Source: Bacteriovoracaceae bacterium UBA7317
GTDB lineage: Bacteria; Bdellovibrionota; Bacteriovoracia; Bacteriovoracales; Bacteriovoracaceae
DNA: 45,497 bases
Direction of reading: 5' to 3'
Assembly (NCBI GenBank): GCA_002474345.1
Contig: DKQD01000174.1
Location: 12,380 to 57,876 of the forward strand
The notes beneath the pieces are model-generated. The model saw only the letters and a program-made list of their open reading frames with translations. It searched no databases and was not told the origin of the DNA. The first letter of the stretch is position 1, and the number at the start of each line of letters is the position of its first letter. The position numbers and the translations under genes were made by a program. Below are positions 1 through 8,404 of this stretch, one piece after another.

Positions 1-1252
1 TGGTTTTTTATCTGAAAATGCCGATTTCTCTAAAAGAGTCCGAGACGCAGGAATTTTATTTATTGGGCCCCAAGCAGAAACAATGACCCTAATGGGAGAT
101 AAAACAGAAAGTAAAAAAGCTATGGAAAAATTGAGGGTTCCCATCATTCCTGGTTACCATGGTGACAATCAAGACGATTCTTTTTTACGGGAAGAAGCTC
201 AAAAAATTGGTTATCCACTCCTCATAAAAGCCTCTGCTGGCGGGGGAGGAAAAGGGATGAGGGTTGTTTACGAAGATGATCTATTTTTTGAGTCATTGGA
301 GTCTGCAAGAAGAGAGGCCCATAATGCTTTTGGGAATGATAAAGTCTTAATTGAAAAATATATTGAAAACCCTCGTCATATAGAAGTTCAGGTTCTCTCC
401 AGTTGTCATGGAGAGCATTTCCATTTATTTGAAAGGGAATGCTCTATTCAAAGAAGGCACCAAAAAATTATAGAAGAGTCTCCATCACCCGCTTTAAAGG
501 ACGATTTAAGACTAGAAATGTGCAAGGTCGCTGTTCAAATAACGGAGGGTATCCAATATGAGGGTGCAGGGACTATAGAGTATATTTTGGATGAAGATGG
601 AAGTTTTTATTTTTTAGAGATGAATACTCGTCTTCAAGTTGAGCACCCTATTACTGAAATGGTGACTGGGGTTGACCTGGTTAAATCTCAGATAGAAGTT
701 GCAGAAGGAAGAAGTCTTTCTTTTAAACAATCAGATTTAGAGCAAAAGGGTCATGCCATCGAAGCGAGAGTTTATGCTGAAAATCCTGATCAAGACTTTC
801 TTCCCTCGGTAGGCGATATAGTAACTGTCGGTAACCCGAAGGGAAGTGGGGTAAGGTTTGATTGTGGTTACCAGGATGGAAATACTGTCTCAATTAAATA
901 TGATCCAATGCTCGCTAAGCTTATCTGTTGGGCAGAAGATAGAGAGACGGCCATTTCAAAAATTAAAATGTCCTTGGAACAAGTCCTCTTTGCGGGTCTA
1001 AAAACAAATAGGCAATACCTTCAAAGAATTTTAGATTTGGAAGACTTTGAAAAGGGAATCACTTTTACTCATTTCATTCCAAAGCATTCTGAAGATTTGA
1101 AAGATAAAGGTCCTACAAGTAATGAATTGGCTTTAGCCATTGCAGCTCATTTCTTGTGTTCAGAGAAAGGTCAGAGCTCCTCTTCTCAGGAATATGGCCC
1201 TCGAGTTGATAGAGCTTCGTGGGATCTTTTAAGTAATTTTAGGAACTCTTAG
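1..1252 (+). CDS. Biotin carboxylase subunit of an acyl-CoA carboxylase (5' partial)
   Basis: The frame is open from base 2 to the left edge, so the gene begins outside the window. The first visible residues, GFLSENADFSKRV, are already inside the biotin carboxylase N-terminal domain. It carboxylates the biotin of a carrier protein with ATP and bicarbonate. Visible motifs are the glycine-rich ATP-grasp loop KASAGGGGKGMRVV, the ERECSIQRRHQK segment, and EMNTRLQVEHPITEMVTG with the catalytic EMNxRxQVEH signature. The biotin carboxylase C-terminal domain follows (HAIEARVYAENP, then the KYDPMLAKL region). The next genes encode a biotin carrier, HMG-CoA lyase and an enoyl-CoA hydratase, so the likely substrate is 3-methylcrotonyl-CoA in leucine breakdown. 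Unlike typical one-piece MCC alpha subunits, the protein stops after the carboxylase domain. Propionyl- or acetyl-CoA carboxylase use is possible. Confidence 0.93.
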   Translation, partial: GFLSENADFSKRVRDAGILFIGPQAETMTLMGDKTESKKAMEKLRVPIIPGYHGDNQDDSFLREEAQKIGYPLLIKASAGGGGKGMRVVYEDDLFFESLESARREAHNAFGNDKVLIEKYIENPRHIEVQVLSSCHGEHFHLFERECSIQRRHQKIIEESPSPALKDDLRLEMCKVAVQITEGIQYEGAGTIEYILDEDGSFYFLEMNTRLQVEHPITEMVTGVDLVKSQIEVAEGRSLSFKQSDLEQKGHAIEARVYAENPDQDFLPSVGDIVTVGNPKGSGVRFDCGYQDGNTVSIKYDPMLAKLICWAEDRETAISKIKMSLEQVLFAGLKTNRQYLQRILDLEDFEKGITFTHFIPKHSEDLKDKGPTSNELALAIAAHFLCSEKGQSSSSQEYGPRVDRASWDLLSNFRNS

Positions 1253-1266
1253 GAGGGGTTAAGTCT

Positions 1267-1785
1267 GTGAAAAAGACAATTAGTATTAATGACAAATCCA
1301 TTGAAGTTGACCTGTTAAACCTCCAACAAGAAGAAATTCATTTTGAACTAGAAGGAGAGAGGTACAAGTTTAAGCTTCAAATGGAAAAATGTGGTAAAAT
1401 CTTCCTTAAAGATGAAAGCGGAAAGAATAGTGAGGTATTTGGTTATAGACTCCCTTTTAAAAGCGGAATGACAGCTAAAAGTTGGCATTATGTTACGAAT
1501 GGAAGGGACCTTTTCTTTGAATTGGCCGGGCGAGGAAAAAAGAAAAAGAAAAGTGATCAAGAAGGACATATGCTCTCCCCTATGCCTGGTCAAGTTATCA
1601 AGGTTTTAGTTAAGGAAGGTCAGGAAGTTAATAAAAATGAGCCTCTTATTGTCCTCGAGGCCATGAAAATGGAGCACACAATAAGATCAAATTGTAAGGG
1701 CTTGGTTAAAAAGGTTTTTTTCAATCAAGGAGATTTAGTTGGTGGAGAAGTAGAGCTTTTAGAGCTTGTTCCATCTAAGGAGTAA
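1267..1785 (+). CDS. Biotin carboxyl carrier protein of an acyl-CoA carboxylase
   Basis: A 172-residue protein whose C-terminal half is a biotinyl domain. It has SPMPGQVIKVLVKEGQEV followed by EAMKMEH, in which Lys134 is the biotinylated lysine. The N-terminal 90 residues resemble the beta-rich spacer found between the carboxylase and biotin domains of MCC and PCC alpha subunits. Five lysines in a row (residues 91-95) link the halves. The start is GTG at 1267, with AGGAGG at 1251-1256 ten bases upstream; that SD overlaps the stop of the preceding gene. The two genes are in different frames with a 14-base gap, so this is a genuine second gene and not a readthrough. It should shuttle carboxybiotin between the upstream carboxylase and a carboxyltransferase encoded outside the window. 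Confidence 0.92.
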   Translation: MKKTISINDKSIEVDLLNLQQEEIHFELEGERYKFKLQMEKCGKIFLKDESGKNSEVFGYRLPFKSGMTAKSWHYVTNGRDLFFELAGRGKKKKKSDQEGHMLSPMPGQVIKVLVKEGQEVNKNEPLIVLEAMKMEHTIRSNCKGLVKKVFFNQGDLVGGEVELLELVPSKE

Positions 1786-1792
1786 AGGCTTT

Positions 1793-2707
1793 ATGCTTAA
1801 AAATCTTCCACAAAAAGTAAAAATCGTTGAAGTGGGCCCAAGGGATGGTCTTCAAAACGAGAAATTGATTGTACCAACCGAGGATAAAGTCAAATTTATT
1901 CTTTTGTTGGGAGAGTCTGGTTTAAAAAATATTGAAGTCACAAGTTTTGTACGTCCAGATAGAATCCCTCAAATGACTGATGCAAAACAAGTTATTGAAG
2001 CACTTCAAAAAACAGATCTTATGAATACTGTAAACCTCTCCTGCCTTATTCCAAACCTTAAAGGACTAGAAGCCGCTTCTAAGCTTGGTGTAAAGGAGAT
2101 TGCAGTTTTTTCTTCGACAAGTGATACTTTTAATAAAAAAAATATAAACTCCACAGTTGAAGAGTCTCTAACTATAATACGGCCGGTAGTGAAGGAAGCA
2201 CTTAAGCTAAATATAAGAGTGAGGGCCTATATTTCGACAGTTTTCGGTTGCCCTTATGAGGGGAAGCCAAAGTCTTTGGATACATTAAAAAGGATGGTTG
2301 ATTTTTTTGTTGAGGCGGGAGCTTATGAACTTTCTCTTAGTGACACTATTGGTCATGGTAACCCAAAAGAAGTTGTCAGCGTTTTAGAATCTTTAAAAGA
2401 CTCCGTCGATAGAAAAAATTTGGCCATGCATATGCATGATACAAGAGGTTTGGCACTTAGTAATATTCTTACTGGTTTAGAAATGGGCATTTCCACTTTT
2501 GATGGGTCCTCTGGTGGATTAGGGGGCTGTCCTTATGCTAAGGGAGCTTCTGGAAATTGTGCTACTGAAGAACTTGTTTATTTATTTGAATCTATGGGAA
2601 TATCAACGGGTGTTGATATAAATAAACTAAAAGAGGCTTCATCTTTTGCACTTGAAAAATTAGAAAGAAAAAGCCCTTCTAAATTTCTTCAAGCCTATAA
2701 AAGTTAA
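1793..2707 (+). CDS. mvaB: Hydroxymethylglutaryl-CoA lyase
   Basis: A 304-residue TIM-barrel enzyme that cleaves HMG-CoA to acetyl-CoA and acetoacetate, the last step of leucine degradation. Family motifs include VEVGPRDGLQNE near the N-terminus (metal-binding Asp and substrate-binding Arg), the HMHDTRGLAL segment with the metal-binding histidines, and the lyase signature GGLGGCPYAKGASGN containing the active-site cysteine. ATG at 1793 is chosen because AAGGAG at 1777-1782 lies ten bases upstream. A TTG at 1766 would extend into the preceding gene. It follows the biotin carrier gene by seven bases and is clearly in the same operon. The length is normal for bacterial HMG-CoA lyases. Confidence 0.95.
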   Translation: MLKNLPQKVKIVEVGPRDGLQNEKLIVPTEDKVKFILLLGESGLKNIEVTSFVRPDRIPQMTDAKQVIEALQKTDLMNTVNLSCLIPNLKGLEAASKLGVKEIAVFSSTSDTFNKKNINSTVEESLTIIRPVVKEALKLNIRVRAYISTVFGCPYEGKPKSLDTLKRMVDFFVEAGAYELSLSDTIGHGNPKEVVSVLESLKDSVDRKNLAMHMHDTRGLALSNILTGLEMGISTFDGSSGGLGGCPYAKGASGNCATEELVYLFESMGISTGVDINKLKEASSFALEKLERKSPSKFLQAYKS

Positions 2708-2744
2708 ATCTTACAATAATTATCTTTAAGAATAAGAGGTGGTC

Positions 2745-3575
2745 ATGAGCTACTATGAGAAAACTTTTTCTGACCTTAAACTTAAGACTCAGTCATTTGA
2801 AGGCCAAACTTGTCTATGGGTTGGGTTAAATAGGCCAGAAGCTAGGAATGCTCTAAGTTTAGATATGATTGAGTCTTTAGTTCAGGTACTGGAGCAAGGA
2901 GATCAGGATCCTGAAATAAAGGTAATGGTCATCTATGGTGAAGGAGAATGTTTTAGTGCCGGTGGGGACGTTAAGGATATGGAATCAAGGGAAGGAATGT
3001 TTGCCGGAGATTCAAATGAGTTAAGGCTCAATTATGTTCATGGAATTCAGAAAATACCAAGGGCCATTGAAAATTTAAATACTCCCCTGTTGGCAATGAT
3101 CAATGGCCCAGCGATTGGTGCAGGAGCGGATTTAGCTTCAATGTGTGATCTCAGGGTTGGATTTTATAATTCAAAATTTGGAGTAACCTTTTCTAAGCTT
3201 TCTTTAGTTTCTGGAGATGGAGGACTCTTTTTCCTGCCCAGAATCGTTGGATATGCTAAGGCCTTGGAAATGTCTCTGACTGGAGATATCTATAATGGTG
3301 AAGAATGCTTTAAAATGGGTCTTTTAAATACTTATGCCGAAAAAAAAGAAGACCTCTTACCTAAAACCGAGAAGCTTATAAATAAAATTTTATCCAATGG
3401 TCCAGTTTCTCAATCTATGATTAAGAGAGCACTCAAACATAGTACTAAAGGAGACCTTAATTCTTGTTTAGATTTAATGGCCGCTTACCAGGGAATAGTT
3501 CAAAGAACTGATGATCATTTTGAGTCACTGAAGGCCTTTAGGGAAAAAAGAAGGCCAATATTTAAAGGAAAATGA
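2745..3575 (+). CDS. Enoyl-CoA hydratase/isomerase family protein (probable methylglutaconyl-CoA hydratase)
   Basis: A 276-residue crotonase-fold enzyme. The oxyanion-hole segment is FSAGGDVKDM, and the second conserved block is NGPAIGAGADLASMCDLRVG, followed by FSKLSLVSGDGG. In the family this fold hydrates or isomerises acyl-CoA thioesters. Its position behind biotin carboxylase, carrier and HMG-CoA lyase argues for 3-methylglutaconyl-CoA hydration, the step between the carboxylase and the lyase. I cannot fix the substrate from the sequence alone. ATG at 2745 has AGAGG just upstream; a GTG at 2739 would add two residues. It is the last gene of the operon, and a 139-base gap with no strong terminator follows. 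Confidence 0.88.
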   Translation: MSYYEKTFSDLKLKTQSFEGQTCLWVGLNRPEARNALSLDMIESLVQVLEQGDQDPEIKVMVIYGEGECFSAGGDVKDMESREGMFAGDSNELRLNYVHGIQKIPRAIENLNTPLLAMINGPAIGAGADLASMCDLRVGFYNSKFGVTFSKLSLVSGDGGLFFLPRIVGYAKALEMSLTGDIYNGEECFKMGLLNTYAEKKEDLLPKTEKLINKILSNGPVSQSMIKRALKHSTKGDLNSCLDLMAAYQGIVQRTDDHFESLKAFREKRRPIFKGK

Positions 3576-3714
3576 GTAAGCTCTACCCTTATCTTATAGT
3601 TTATCATCCTAACACTTTCTAACTTTTTCAAACTCTTCAATTCAGACCCTTTATTAAAGGCTTTAGCTTTTTAGAAGAAGTTGACAATGGCCTTATGTTC
3701 ATTCGAGAATTAAA

Positions 3715-4080
3715 ATGTTCCAAAAATTTGGAGACCTCTTGTCAAAGGTAATACTACTAGTGTTTCTAAGTATAGGCTGCACGACGATTCATTACCAATC
3801 GAATGAAACAATCCCCGTCCTATGGGGAAGTCAAAAAGAAGTAACTGATGAGACTAAGGTGGTTCTTGGAACAAAGGACTTTTATCTCTGGGGCCTTTAT
3901 CCGGAGAGCCAATCAGTTTTTCTTGATGATGAATTTAAGAAAGTAGGTTTCCAAAAGGTCAATAAAACTGTCATTGAAGAATTTCAAACAGCATTAGATA
4001 AAATAAAAGAGTACGCCACTTTAGGGATGTATATACCAAAGAGGTATAAACTAATTGGACATGGAAAAAAGGTAGATTAG
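3715..4080 (+). CDS. Small lipoprotein with Bor-like features
   Basis: A 121-residue protein with a lipoprotein signal: a hydrophobic stretch ending in LSIGC, lipidated on Cys22. The middle (KDFYLWGLYPESQ) and the end (YATLGMYIPKRYKLIG) resemble the hydrophobic strand and the ITLGIYTP motif of the lambda Bor serum-resistance lipoprotein family. The similarity is remote and remembered from the family, not computed. It probably sits in the outer or inner membrane facing the periplasm. A second small lipoprotein follows 35 bases downstream. No good Shine-Dalgarno site precedes the ATG. A TTGACA box lies at 3681-3686, but no matching -10 is at normal distance. Confidence 0.7.
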   Translation: MFQKFGDLLSKVILLVFLSIGCTTIHYQSNETIPVLWGSQKEVTDETKVVLGTKDFYLWGLYPESQSVFLDDEFKKVGFQKVNKTVIEEFQTALDKIKEYATLGMYIPKRYKLIGHGKKVD

Positions 4081-4115
4081 GTTTTTTGTAGGAAATAGAG
4101 GTTGATAAAACATTT

Positions 4116-4496
4116 ATGAAAGTTAGATGGTTTATTTTCCAACCTATTGTTTTGATCCTTTTTTTTTCGTGTAGTACATCTTTGAGGGTGACTTCAGAGG
4201 AATGTAGCGGAAGGCTTTATTTAGCTAAATTAAAAGGCTCCAAGCTTTCAAAACTAAATAGAGTCTCCAAATTAGAAGAAAAAAAACTTACTAGTTTTTC
4301 TTTTATAGGTAACGCAGATACTATTTATTTGGGGGAATTTTTAAGAAAGAAAAGAATGGACTGTCGTAAAAAGCAGGCGCTTTCTTTAACAATAAAAAAT
4401 ACCTGGAGTGATGTAGTTTTGAGCTTAGTGCCTTTTATTAATAGGACAACTGTAAGAGTTTCAATCGGACCTTTAAGAAGAATAAAGAAAAAATAA
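4116..4496 (+). CDS. Small basic lipoprotein, unknown function
   Basis: A 126-residue protein with a short signal peptide ending at FFSC, so probably lipidated at that cysteine. The mature part is lysine/arginine rich and contains two more cysteines. The last third has a hydrophobic stretch WSDVVLSLVPFINRTTVRV and a basic tail RRIKKK. Its layout parallels the preceding lipoprotein: signal, middle strand, then a hydrophobic C-terminal motif. The two may therefore be diverged members of one family or partners. It is 35 bases downstream on the same strand, probably cotranscribed. No function is recognised. Confidence 0.6.
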   Translation: MKVRWFIFQPIVLILFFSCSTSLRVTSEECSGRLYLAKLKGSKLSKLNRVSKLEEKKLTSFSFIGNADTIYLGEFLRKKRMDCRKKQALSLTIKNTWSDVVLSLVPFINRTTVRVSIGPLRRIKKK

Positions 4497-4600
4497 GAAG
4501 GTAAGGTTAGAACCAATTAAAATATCATGTTAAACTTTAGGGAGTTCTTATTGGCCCCGTAAAAGGGAAACATAATTTGACTTGTTCATGATGAGCAAAT

Positions 4601-4625
4601 GCTGGGCCAGGAGGGCCGCTTTTTC
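4601..4625 (+). terminator. Possible rho-independent terminator
   Basis: A GC-rich inverted repeat, GGCC at 4605-4608 and GGCC at 4614-4617, flanked by a further GC pair with a two-base bulge, is followed by five T. It lies between the end of the lipoprotein pair and the convergent minus-strand genes. The stem is short, so this is tentative. Confidence 0.4.
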
Positions 4626-5021
4626 TTAAAATTTCTGCCCTCTATATTTGATTCTTGTTTTGCTGCACTCCATAAATTTGGGCCCATTTAAAAAGCCTTT
4701 GTCTACTCCACAAGTGTTCAATATGTATTTGTCTGTGCAAAGAGTCTCATTTTCAATCTCAGAAAAAAGTATTTTTTTATTTCTAAAAAAAAAATTCCTT
4801 GGGTTTTTTTTACAGTCATTCACATAGTGAGCAGGTGTTTCACTAAACTCGTTCATAAGACATAGGCGATGAAAATTACTCGGCTTTAAATTATAAATAT
4901 TTTCTGCGACTTTTTTGCATATTGAAGCGGTCAAGGGTCGAGGAGTAAAAAAAATAAGGATCATAAAAGTAAAAATTATAGAATTAATAATTTTTGAAAA
5001 TATTTGATTTGAAGTAACCAT
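4626..5021 (-). CDS. Secreted six-cysteine protein, unknown function
   Basis: A 131-residue protein with an N-terminal hydrophobic segment (about residues 10-30, ending near PLTAS) that looks like a signal peptide. The mature part contains six cysteines, in SICKK, RLCLM, NDCKK, TLCTD, NTCGV and MECSK. That is enough for three disulfides and suggests a small extracellular or periplasmic protein. It has no recognisable domain. It lies 17 bases downstream of the probable outer-membrane protein on the same strand, so the two are probably cotranscribed. Confidence 0.6.
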   Translation of the reverse strand: MVTSNQIFSKIINSIIFTFMILIFFTPRPLTASICKKVAENIYNLKPSNFHRLCLMNEFSETPAHYVNDCKKNPRNFFFRNKKILFSEIENETLCTDKYILNTCGVDKGFLNGPKFMECSKTRIKYRGQKF

Positions 5022-5038
5022 AGTGAGTTTATCGGCTC

Positions 5039-6073
5039 TTAAAATTTATAATTAAAATCTATTCCTCTTTTTTTAAATGAATATTCATCTAAATAAGTCT
5101 TTTCATAAGAATGAAGGGAAAATGATAAATTTTTATTTTTGTAAGTAAATATAAATCCCATTTTATTACTTTCTAGAAAAAAGACATTAAAGTTGAGGTA
5201 TTTATTGAGGTATAAATTTGTTCCATACCGAGTCGTTTTCAACTTATCGTTATTACTCCCTGATATTGGTGTTGTATTAAAAAAAAAGTCTAATGATGAA
5301 AAATATGGACTTTTAAAAGGAGAGTAAAACTTTTTAGACTTTAGGCCAGAGACAAGGCTCCAATAAATATAATCTCTGTTAATTAAGGGGAATGACTTGA
5401 AATCTAATGTTAGATTAAGAATTTTAAAATTTATATCTAATAGTAGATTAAGTTCTGAAAAAAAAATCCACTTGAAATTTGAGAGCGTTTGATCTGGTTG
5501 TTCTATAAGAAGATCATTGATTGAAAAACTTTTATTCATAGATTTTCTAAGACCATATGTAATCTGGGGAATTATAAGAATTCCACTTCTATTAAAGAAA
5601 AATCTTTTAGAGGTCTTTCCCGCCAAGGTATGATTCATAAGGGAATCAAGCACTGTTGGTGTGTTTGGATTAATAAAAAGAAACTGATTTGAGCTAAAAG
5701 AAAATGAGTGATGGAAAAGTCTTTTTTCGAATGAAGTTTCTAATTTAAAGTTTAAGAGATTAGGTGTTCCAGCTGTGTTGGAGATAGCTTCTGTGATCTT
5801 TGTACTATCACCAGTTCTAATTTGATTATAGAAATCTAGAAAAGAGGGCGATCTTGAAAAGATAAAAAAAGACTTCTTTAGGAAAATATCTTTTTCGAAA
5901 TAGGGGTGAATAAGCCAGTCATGGAAGTTTCTGGATGATGAAAGGTCGAATAATTTAGATTGTACCAGGTCTAACTTTTGTGTTGAAGCGCTCGCTCCTT
6001 TGCAGCTTAGAATTATAGATAAAATTAAAAGAGGTAGATAGACTTGTATGATTTTCTCCATTGAAATATCCAT
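5039..6073 (-). CDS. Probable outer-membrane beta-barrel protein, unknown function
   Basis: A 344-residue protein with a signal peptide whose hydrophobic core ends at LSC, so it may be a lipoprotein or conventionally cleaved near GASAS. The body is rich in alternating hydrophobic and aromatic strands (for example KYLNFNVFFLESNKMGF and KNLSFSLHSYEK) and ends with a terminal phenylalanine, the usual signal of outer-membrane barrels. No named family is recognised. The start is uncertain: ATG at 6073 or the in-frame ATG at 6061, neither with a strong ribosome site. The six-cysteine secreted protein follows it. Confidence 0.6.
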   Translation of the reverse strand: MDISMEKIIQVYLPLLILSIILSCKGASASTQKLDLVQSKLFDLSSSRNFHDWLIHPYFEKDIFLKKSFFIFSRSPSFLDFYNQIRTGDSTKITEAISNTAGTPNLLNFKLETSFEKRLFHHSFSFSSNQFLFINPNTPTVLDSLMNHTLAGKTSKRFFFNRSGILIIPQITYGLRKSMNKSFSINDLLIEQPDQTLSNFKWIFFSELNLLLDINFKILNLTLDFKSFPLINRDYIYWSLVSGLKSKKFYSPFKSPYFSSLDFFFNTTPISGSNNDKLKTTRYGTNLYLNKYLNFNVFFLESNKMGFIFTYKNKNLSFSLHSYEKTYLDEYSFKKRGIDFNYKF

Positions 6074-6135
6074 TTTCGAAATGATTAGAATGAGTCTATT
6101 TTATCGGATAAAAGAATAAAAAGAAAATGAACTTC

Positions 6136-8178
6136 TTAGAGATCTTTCATAAGGTTTGAGAAAAAGTCCTGTTTATACTTCTCAGCTTCTTCTTCATTAA
6201 GGTGCCCAAAAGTTGTTCTATCTTGCTCAAGATAGAGTTTTTTTTCTTTTAATGGAGATATAAATCTTGATGGATGACGTGGTTGTTTTTTTCCGTAAAG
6301 AATTCTCTCTTTACAATAAGTCATGATAAGCTTTTTCTTTGCTCTTGTGATGCCTACATAACAAAGCCTTCTTTCCTCATTAATATCACCACCTTCTTGA
6401 ATTATCTTTTTATGAGGAAGAGTTTCTTCTTCAATTCCAATCAAATAGACAAGGTCAAACTCAAGCCCCTTTGATGAGTGGAGGGTCATAAGAGAAACCT
6501 CATTAGCAATGGTGGATTCTTCTTCATCAGGAGAGTCCTTTTTGGTTTGTGAATCTTGGAGTAAAAGTTTTTCCACAAAGTTTTTTAGATTTCCATCTAC
6601 GGGGCCTCTTTGAGCAAACCTTTTGGCAGATTCAAGGAATTGATTAACATCATTTTTTCTTCTTTGAATTTGTTTTGGAGTTCTTTCATACTGTTTTTCA
6701 ATATAACTATTGTAATCAATTTTTTGAATGAGTTCATCAAGAGCTTGATCCAGACTTTTTTCTTTGAAGACTTTTTGAAAGTACCGGATCATTTTTGAGA
6801 ATTGGAATATCAATGGTCCTCTCTTTGAATCAAGTTCTGGGTACGTTTCAAAGGCCCTGAAGAGGGATAGTTTTGTTTCTCGGGCTTTTTCCAGATACTT
6901 GGAAAGGGTTGAAGGTCCAATTCCCCTTGAGGGTACATTTAGAATTCTTCTTAAAGATAATTCGTCGCGGGGATTCAAAATGATAAAAAGGTAGGCCATT
7001 AAATCCTTAACTTCCTTCTTTTCATAGAACTTTTGGCCTCCAATAATTTTGTAAGGAACCTGCATTATTCGAAGTTGGTCTTCCAAAGGTCCATTAAGTG
7101 TGTGACTTCTGTAGAGTATTGCGACCTCGGAAAGAGGCTTCCCTTCTGATTGATAGCGGGCGATTTCTTCAGCAAGAATTTGAGACTCGTGGTCGGGGTC
7201 TGCCATTGACCAAAGGACTGGTAAATCATCTGACTTTTGCTGGCTCCATAATGTTTTTTCCCTTCTATTTTTGTTATCCTTAATGACCTGATTTGCCAGT
7301 TCTAAAATTGGCATTGTAGATCGATAGTTTTGTTCGAGTTTGATAATCGTGGCGTTTGGGAAGTTTTTTTCAAAGTCCAATATATTTCTGATATCTGCTC
7401 CTCTAAAAGAGTATATGGACTGGTCATCATCTCCGACTACGCAAAGGTTATTATGCTGTGTCGTTAGTTTCATCACAATTTGAAATTGTAGAGGATTAGT
7501 GTCTTGGTACTCATCAATCATAATATAACGAAACTTTTTAGAGTAGAGTTCGGCAACATCAGGGTGCTGGTTTAAAAGCTTGAGTGTAAGGAAAAGAATG
7601 TCATCAAAGTCAATGGCATTGAAAAACTTTAGCTTTTCCTGGTAATAAATATAACAATATTCTGTAACATCGTCGTATGAGTCTTCTGGATCAAAATGTT
7701 TAGAATGTGGAAATTCCTCTGCGCTCACACCAGAATTTTTAAGGAAGCCTATTTTTGAGAGGATGGTTTGAGCATCAAATTGTTTACCAGATCTAAAACT
7801 TCTAAGGGCCTCTCGAATAAGGGCTATCTGGTCTCCTGTATCGTAGATTGTGAAGTTTTTGTAATACCCCAATTTTTCAATTTCATTTTTAAGAATTTTA
7901 ATGCCTAGAGAATGGAAGGTACAAAGAGTTATTTCTTTTGATTTTTGATGGCCCAAAAGTCCTTTTACTCTTTCTTTCATTTCCATTGCGGCCTTATTCG
8001 TAAAGCTAACTCCAAGAATACTTGAGCCAGGAATACCTAGATGGTCTACCATATAGGCTATTCTGCACGTTAGGGTTCCTGTTTTACCACTTCCTGCTCC
8101 GGCAAGTATAAGGACAGGGCCTTTAACCGTGGTAGCTGCTTTCTGTTGCTCTGGGTTAAGTTTTTGAAGAGAGATCAT
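6136..8178 (-). CDS. rep: Rep/UvrD-type superfamily 1 DNA helicase
   Basis: A 680-residue ATP-dependent 3'-5' DNA helicase. Motifs run in the normal order: Q-motif LNPEQQKAA, Walker A LAGAGSGKTG, motif Ia FTNKAAMEMKERV, Walker B MIDEYQDTNPLQ, motif III VVGDDDQSIYSFRGAD, motif IV LEQNYRS, motif V MTLHSSKGLEFDLVYLIGIEEETLPH, and motif VI RRLCYVGITRAKK. The length and several segments (CTFHSLGIKILK, YDTGDQIALI, the short C-terminus) look more like E. coli Rep than UvrD or PcrA. Such helicases restart replication forks or displace bound proteins. The gene is transcribed away from metG, with a 226-base divergent region between them. Confidence 0.92.
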   Translation of the reverse strand: MISLQKLNPEQQKAATTVKGPVLILAGAGSGKTGTLTCRIAYMVDHLGIPGSSILGVSFTNKAAMEMKERVKGLLGHQKSKEITLCTFHSLGIKILKNEIEKLGYYKNFTIYDTGDQIALIREALRSFRSGKQFDAQTILSKIGFLKNSGVSAEEFPHSKHFDPEDSYDDVTEYCYIYYQEKLKFFNAIDFDDILFLTLKLLNQHPDVAELYSKKFRYIMIDEYQDTNPLQFQIVMKLTTQHNNLCVVGDDDQSIYSFRGADIRNILDFEKNFPNATIIKLEQNYRSTMPILELANQVIKDNKNRREKTLWSQQKSDDLPVLWSMADPDHESQILAEEIARYQSEGKPLSEVAILYRSHTLNGPLEDQLRIMQVPYKIIGGQKFYEKKEVKDLMAYLFIILNPRDELSLRRILNVPSRGIGPSTLSKYLEKARETKLSLFRAFETYPELDSKRGPLIFQFSKMIRYFQKVFKEKSLDQALDELIQKIDYNSYIEKQYERTPKQIQRRKNDVNQFLESAKRFAQRGPVDGNLKNFVEKLLLQDSQTKKDSPDEEESTIANEVSLMTLHSSKGLEFDLVYLIGIEEETLPHKKIIQEGGDINEERRLCYVGITRAKKKLIMTYCKERILYGKKQPRHPSRFISPLKEKKLYLEQDRTTFGHLNEEEAEKYKQDFFSNLMKDL

Positions 8179-8404
8179 AAAGACACTTTTTTAAAGGGGT
8201 ATAGACTTTTTGAAGATTAATGAACCTATTGCCCTTTTGACAAGGTTTGATGCCAATAAGGGAGTAAATAAAATGCCTCGATGACTGGAAGAAGAAAATC
8301 AGGCATGCTATTGTGGCGGTCATTAATAAGTTTTTCGCATTGTATCTTTTTTCGTTGGAAATTAGGATCCTTGTTCATTTGATAAATCTTGCTTTAGGTG
8401 TTTT

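Noticed and set aside
1348..1593. Minus-strand ORFs inside the biotin carrier and other genes
   Set aside because: They are antisense frames of strong, family-matching genes, with no ribosome sites and no recognisable products. All such antisense ORFs were left out.
8237..8242. TTGACA boxes at 8237, 3681 and 30131 as ordinary promoters
   Set aside because: None has a recognisable -10 with 16-18 base spacing. They are reported only as a shared motif, not as promoters.
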